This document shows, piece by piece, positions 60,485-64,000 of a DNA stretch of 64,000 nt (position 1 is the first letter of the stretch; the number at the start of each line of letters is the position of its first letter). Where the stretch lies: the NCBI GenBank assembly GCA_030272585.1, contig BSYQ01000008.1:2604001-2668000 (forward strand), in the 5' to 3' direction. The notes under the pieces were generated by a model. It was given only the letters and a program-made list of their open reading frames with translations, was not told the origin of the DNA and ran no database searches. Source of the DNA: Bryopsis sp. KO-2023 (lineage: Eukaryota; Chlorophyta; Ulvophyceae; Bryopsidales; Bryopsidaceae). The translations under genes and the position numbers were made by a program.

Positions 60485-62641
60485 TCACGGCTGAGCCTCA
60501 AGCCACTGAGAGCGAAAATCCAACGCCCGACGAAGGTAAACGGCCACCCGATACTGACCCGGCAAATTGAATAAACGACGCAACAAACACCTCGATTCAG
60601 CCACAACCGATCCCGCACGCAAACCAGAATACAACGGACAAAAGAAAAGAAAATGCCGCTCGTTCTCAGCCGTCTTGTCGCCTTGCGACAAACAATAAGG
60701 ACAGAAACGCTCGTGCAAAGGCACGTCCCTCCGTTGCAGATCCGCCACATCGATCTCCAAACCGTGCAAACGCGCACGAAAACGCACCCACACCGTTCGC
60801 AGCCCGATGTCTTCGAAAGACGACAGCGCCCGCGAGTATCCAAACACCGGCTTGAACACGTTGTAAAACGCCACGATTCGAGGATGTCCCGAACGAAGAC
60901 GAGCCACGATGTCCGCCTTATACGCCGCAGTCCACGACGCAAGATCCACCTCTGCAGAACCATCGAAGCCAGGAGCGAATCGACGCACCATGTCCTTGAA
61001 CAATACCCACCAAGAGCGCTGAGAAACCGTGGCCTCCGATCGAAGCCAAACGATCAACTGACGAGCCGGATGGTCCACAGGCAAAGTCATCATGCGATTC
61101 CAGAATCGCACCGCGTTCTTGTTGAAGTAATAAAGGATCGGCAGAGCGCCCATCTCCAGGTACAAAACGTTACGAAGCGTCCTCACGGGCAGCCGCAACA
61201 CCCGCTTCAGAAAACGAACCTGCAAACCGTTGAACGCATCCTTGTGCGCCCGAGTCAAGAAAAAGCACCACACCGGCGCCGCATACTGAACCTTCCCCAA
61301 AACATACATGCGAAACAAAGCCAGAAGCGTCTTCGGATCGCGAAGCCCCAGATCCCCGGATCGAGCCAACAAACGCCCCACCGCCGCCTGTCCGTTTTGC
61401 AGAGTTCTGTCGATATGATCCCCAAACACATTCACGTTGCCCGGACCATCCTTGAACAAAACGCCCAGATATTTCATCGTAGATTGCAACTCCACATCCA
61501 CTCCGTTGAGAGACACAGTCGAGAGCCCCCGCGCATTCACTACCATCCCTTCCGTCTTCTCCAGATTCTGTTTCTGTTTCTGTTTCTCCAGATTCGTCTT
61601 CACTCCCCAGTCGCGCTCATACTGCCCCAGCACGTCGCCAACAGCCGAGACATCCTCCACCGACGAGCACGGCACCAGCGTGTCGTCCGCAAAGATGAGC
61701 GCCACAATGATCGCCAAGCCCAAAATAATGTGGCTGACCTGCGCCCCCTCCAGCAGCCGCGGAAGATTGTCATGGTATAACGTGAAGAGCAACGGACTGA
61801 ACGGACAGCCCTGGCGAACGCCCCTGCCGATTCCAAACGGCGCCGTGCACCCCTTGGTCCCACGAACCACCGCCGTGGAGTTCTCGTACATGAACTTCAG
61901 GAGAACGAAAAAAGGATCAGCCAGACCCAACCGCCGCAAGTGCAACCACAACCGCGAATGGCTAACGCTGTCGTACGCCTTCTCCAAATCCAGCGAGAGC
62001 AAAATCAGCAAAGCACCAGATCGCCGCGCCTTGTACAGCAAACCCCAAGTCACGAAAATCCACGTCGTCGTCTCGCAACCACGCCTGAATCCAGCTTGAG
62101 AGAGGTGTCGAATCGGATCCAGAAGAGGGGCCAACCGCTCCATCAACAAGTACACAAACACTTTGTACCATAAGGTACAAAGCATAATGGGCCGGTACCG
62201 GAACGGGTCCCCCTTAGAACCACGCCGCTTCCAGATGGGCCTGATGACGCCCAGAAGCCACCGTCGCGGCACGCGACGCTCAGCAAGACACCTGTTGAAC
62301 ATGGCCACCAGCAGCGGCCGCCAAGCGTCCGCCAAGCCTTGTCCCTTAAAGAAGGCAGGAGTCCACGAATCGGCGCCCCCACAGGTACGCAAATGCAGAC
62401 GCCCCAAAGCCGCCGCCACCTCGAATTCCGTAAAAGGTTCCACCAACGACGGATAAGACAAGCAATCTTCGTGAATCGAAACCCGAGGTGCCGGATCATC
62501 CCCATCCAGACCACGTTCCGCGAAGAAGTCCGCAAAATAACGTTCCCAAACAGCCACATCCACACCATCAGACGCACGCTGACCCTTCGGAAACAGAGCA
62601 CGATGAAACGCCCGAGAATCACTCGTGAACAGAGCCTGCAT
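60485..62641 (-). CDS. Non-LTR retrotransposon reverse transcriptase (ORF2, truncated)
   Basis: An uninterrupted frame of 718 residues. Its RT domain includes YRPIMLCTLWYKVF, LSLDLEKAYDSVSHSRLW with a catalytic Asp, GVRQGCPFSPLLFTLY and IFADDTLV with the catalytic Asp pair. After a thumb/connection region it ends in a zinc-knuckle block (CPYCLSQGDKTAENERH plus a later Cys) typical of zf-RVT retroelements. The apurinic-type endonuclease normally N-terminal to RT is absent through 5' truncation, so it cannot retrotranspose by itself. An in-frame 27-bp insertion (see 61557-61595) adds nine residues, giving a repeated NLEK around KQKQKQ. The absence of stops suggests recent insertion. The first ATG is probably just the first Met in the truncated frame. 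Confidence 0.9.
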   Translation of the reverse strand: MQALFTSDSRAFHRALFPKGQRASDGVDVAVWERYFADFFAERGLDGDDPAPRVSIHEDCLSYPSLVEPFTEFEVAAALGRLHLRTCGGADSWTPAFFKGQGLADAWRPLLVAMFNRCLAERRVPRRWLLGVIRPIWKRRGSKGDPFRYRPIMLCTLWYKVFVYLLMERLAPLLDPIRHLSQAGFRRGCETTTWIFVTWGLLYKARRSGALLILLSLDLEKAYDSVSHSRLWLHLRRLGLADPFFVLLKFMYENSTAVVRGTKGCTAPFGIGRGVRQGCPFSPLLFTLYHDNLPRLLEGAQVSHIILGLAIIVALIFADDTLVPCSSVEDVSAVGDVLGQYERDWGVKTNLEKQKQKQNLEKTEGMVVNARGLSTVSLNGVDVELQSTMKYLGVLFKDGPGNVNVFGDHIDRTLQNGQAAVGRLLARSGDLGLRDPKTLLALFRMYVLGKVQYAAPVWCFFLTRAHKDAFNGLQVRFLKRVLRLPVRTLRNVLYLEMGALPILYYFNKNAVRFWNRMMTLPVDHPARQLIVWLRSEATVSQRSWWVLFKDMVRRFAPGFDGSAEVDLASWTAAYKADIVARLRSGHPRIVAFYNVFKPVFGYSRALSSFEDIGLRTVWVRFRARLHGLEIDVADLQRRDVPLHERFCPYCLSQGDKTAENERHFLFFCPLYSGLRAGSVVAESRCLLRRLFNLPGQYRVAVYLRRALDFRSQWLEAQP
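61557..61595 (+). repeat. In-frame (TTTCTG)n insertion flanked by 12-bp direct repeats inside ORF2
   Basis: ttctccagattc occurs at 61557-61568 and again at 61584-61595, bracketing tgtttctgtttctgt. The 27-bp net gain keeps the ORF open. It has the same structure and the same core repeat as 57998-58037. Confidence 0.85.
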
Positions 62642-62655
62642 CCTGTCGCCATAAG

Positions 62656-63477
62656 ATAGTTGATTCTATCAGTCAGTTGGAGAAGAAATCGAATCTCCTG
62701 TTTGTTGGTGTACCTGATTCGGAGGCTGAACGGGGTCCTGCCATGCGCGACACAGTTGTTGTCATCTTGGATCGGCTTCAGGACGAGCTGATGGATTCCT
62801 CGACAGAGCGGTATTCCTCTCACGTCGCGTTCGTGACTCGTCTTGGTCGTTTCCGGGCTGGTGCTCGTCCGCGGCCTCTACTGGTGCGGTTTAAGACCGA
62901 TCTGATTCCATTGGCGTTGTGGGGAATGAAGAAGGACATCCGTTTGGCCATCTCTGCTGGCAGCTTGGCTGGTGTTCCTGCCGGTTTTGGCCTTCGACAC
63001 GATCTGACGGCTCGTCAGCGAGCGATTCGCCAACAGTTGATGCCGATTCCCCAGTTGGCGTTTAAGGAGAAGGATCGCCCTGACGCTCGTCTTGAGAGGG
63101 CGTTCTTCGATGATGAGCGTCTTTTTGTGGTGCCCAAGGTTGGCAGGCCACTCCCGGTCACGATCGATGGCCCGGATACCAGGTGGAGGGGTATGTTCGT
63201 GGATATGGCGGCTCTGACCGACATCCTTTTTGGGCCTGTGGGTGGACATCATGGTGGTCCTCCTCACCAGAACGGTTCTGCTCCATCGGGTTCGCGTGCT
63301 CATCAGGGACCTGTTGGTTCTGAGTTGGTTCCTTTTTCTCCAGCGCTTCAGATGGGTGGTGAATCACCACTGGTGATCCCATCACGATCGATGAATAGGG
63401 GTGCGGCCGACCGATATTCCTTCGTCTCGGAACGTGGAATCTTCGGTTGGCAACTGTGGGGAAGATGGCCTGTTTGA
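62656..63477 (+). CDS. LINE ORF1 protein (copy D), 5' part displaced by copy C
   Basis: RNA-binding ORF1 protein of L1-like retrotransposons. After a short coil (SISQLEKKSNLL) come the RRM-like start LLFVGVPDSE, the family block VTRLGRFRAGARPRPLLVRF, the helical region IRLAISAG, and HDLTARQRAIRQQLMP of the C-terminal domain. A Gly/Pro/Ser-rich tail ends at the stop 63475-63477. Its beginning lies at 59966-60150, beyond copy C. The tail GIFGWQLWGRWPV may result from the deletion that joins it to ORF2 remains. Confidence 0.8.
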   Translation: MVDSISQLEKKSNLLFVGVPDSEAERGPAMRDTVVVILDRLQDELMDSSTERYSSHVAFVTRLGRFRAGARPRPLLVRFKTDLIPLALWGMKKDIRLAISAGSLAGVPAGFGLRHDLTARQRAIRQQLMPIPQLAFKEKDRPDARLERAFFDDERLFVVPKVGRPLPVTIDGPDTRWRGMFVDMAALTDILFGPVGGHHGGPPHQNGSAPSGSRAHQGPVGSELVPFSPALQMGGESPLVIPSRSMNRGAADRYSFVSERGIFGWQLWGRWPV

Positions 63478-64000
63478 TTGAAGGCGCTGTCTTCTTTTAC
63501 GGATTTGGGTTTGCGTACGACTTGGGTGCGTTTTCGGGCTCGTCTTCACGGTTTGGAGATCGATGCTGTGGACTTGAGTGATAGAGACGTGCCTTTGAAC
63601 GAGAGGTATTGTCCGTTTTGTTTGGCCGCTGGGGTTTCGACGCCTGAAAACGAGGTGCATTTTCTTTTTGCTTGTCCGCTTTATGTGCGGTTGCGTGTGA
63701 ACTCGGTCGTGGAAGAGAGTCGTGGCTCTCTGTTTCGTTTGTTTAATTGTCCGGGGCAGGTTCGTGTGGCTGTTTATATTCGCCGGGCGCTCGCCTTGCG
63801 TAGGGAGTGGTTGGACGCTCGTTCGTAGTGGGCTTGTCGCGACTGGTGGTGTTTGTTTTTCGTTGTTCTGGATGTTTCGTTTGATGGGGAAGTTGGTGTT
63901 CTTTGTTGTTTGCTTTGTTTGTTGGGCGCTCGCTCTGGGTTTCTGAGTTGGAAGCGACCGATTCTTGTGTTTGGTTTTATGTTTTGACGTTTGGGCTCTT
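63478..64000 (+). mobile_element. LINE copy D, 3' end (subfamily 2), runs off window
   Basis: The last 116 codons of ORF2 (KALSSFTDLGLRTTWVRF, CPFCLAAGVSTPENEVHF and ending ALRREWLDARS at 63828), then 3' UTR matching copy B to the window end. The RT domain is missing: ORF1 is followed directly by the ORF2 C-terminus, so an internal deletion removed most of ORF2. Alternatively it is a separate 5'-truncated insertion. Confidence 0.85.

Larger units (their letters stand above)
60151..62655 (-). mobile_element. LINE copy C (subfamily 1), inserted in copy D
   Basis: Largest LINE copy here. On the minus strand it runs from a 5' truncation near 62655 through ORF2 (62641-60485) and the 3' UTR to a (TTTCTG)n tail ending at about 60155. 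The 3' UTR is nearly identical to that of copy A. Flanks share tagt. The 5' truncation removed the endonuclease domain. Confidence 0.9.

Noticed and set aside
60653-61780. Plus-strand open frame of 375 codons
   Set aside because: It is the exact antisense of the LINE ORF2, which has clear RT motifs.
1-64000. CRISPR arrays, operons or bacterial mobile systems
   Set aside because: The window is intron-rich eukaryotic DNA; no regularly spaced repeat-spacer arrays or polycistronic layouts are present.

Overview
The window is nuclear DNA of a eukaryote with many short introns (mostly GT-AG, 80-400 bp, with homopolymer-rich interiors). The gene set points to a photosynthetic, flagellated protist or alga. 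A plastid-type ABC1/UbiB kinase with a basic, transit-peptide-like N-terminus suggests a plastid. CFAP74, a central-apparatus protein of motile cilia, suggests flagella. I cannot name the species; exon structures were built by eye from splice sites and reading-frame phase.

Layout, left to right. 1-3.0 kb: 3' half of DDB1 (+). 3.9-6.1: NSRP1 splicing regulator (+). 7.1-10.1: secreted trypsin-fold protein that has lost catalytic residues (-). 10.1-13.4: low-complexity spacer. 13.4-16.9: Swt1-like PIN-domain RNase with two GYF-like modules (-, 5' end unresolved). 18.2-21.1: a 41-bp perfect inverted repeat bracketing an Ala-rich secreted protein (-) and a divergent signal-peptide ORF (+). 22.5-23.0: DUF302 domain (+). 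23.4-24.2: two-exon PAH-RING protein (-). 25.2-26.9: coiled-coil/EF-hand protein (+). 27.2-37.1: CFAP74 (-). 37.9-39.8: ribosomal protein eL31 (-), head-to-head with RBM22 (+, 40.2-43.2). 43.2-46.3: mostly unassigned. 46.3-48.0: secreted, probably GPI-anchored protein (+). 49.1-51.7: unrecognised helical protein (-). 52.2-56.3: ABC1K kinase (+). 56.8-57.3: dUTPase (-, 5' incomplete). 57.4-64.0: a nest of non-LTR (LINE) retrotransposons.

Most host genes are housekeeping (DNA repair/ubiquitin ligase adaptor, splicing, ribosome, RNA surveillance, plastid quinone biology) with no operon-like logic. The right end is the most dynamic region. At least four LINE copies of two subfamilies are inserted into one another, and in two cases the host frame becomes continuous again if the insertion and one target-site copy are removed. 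Two very short (TTTCTG)n insertions flanked by 11-12 bp direct repeats look like insertions of a LINE 3' tail alone, which would be a direct way of seeding microsatellites. The other observations most worth checking are the pseudoprotease, the PAH-RING protein, the PIN-GYF architecture, the loss of two zinc-ligand cysteines in RBM22 and the exactly 12-bp-spaced GACGTC triplet in CFAP74.
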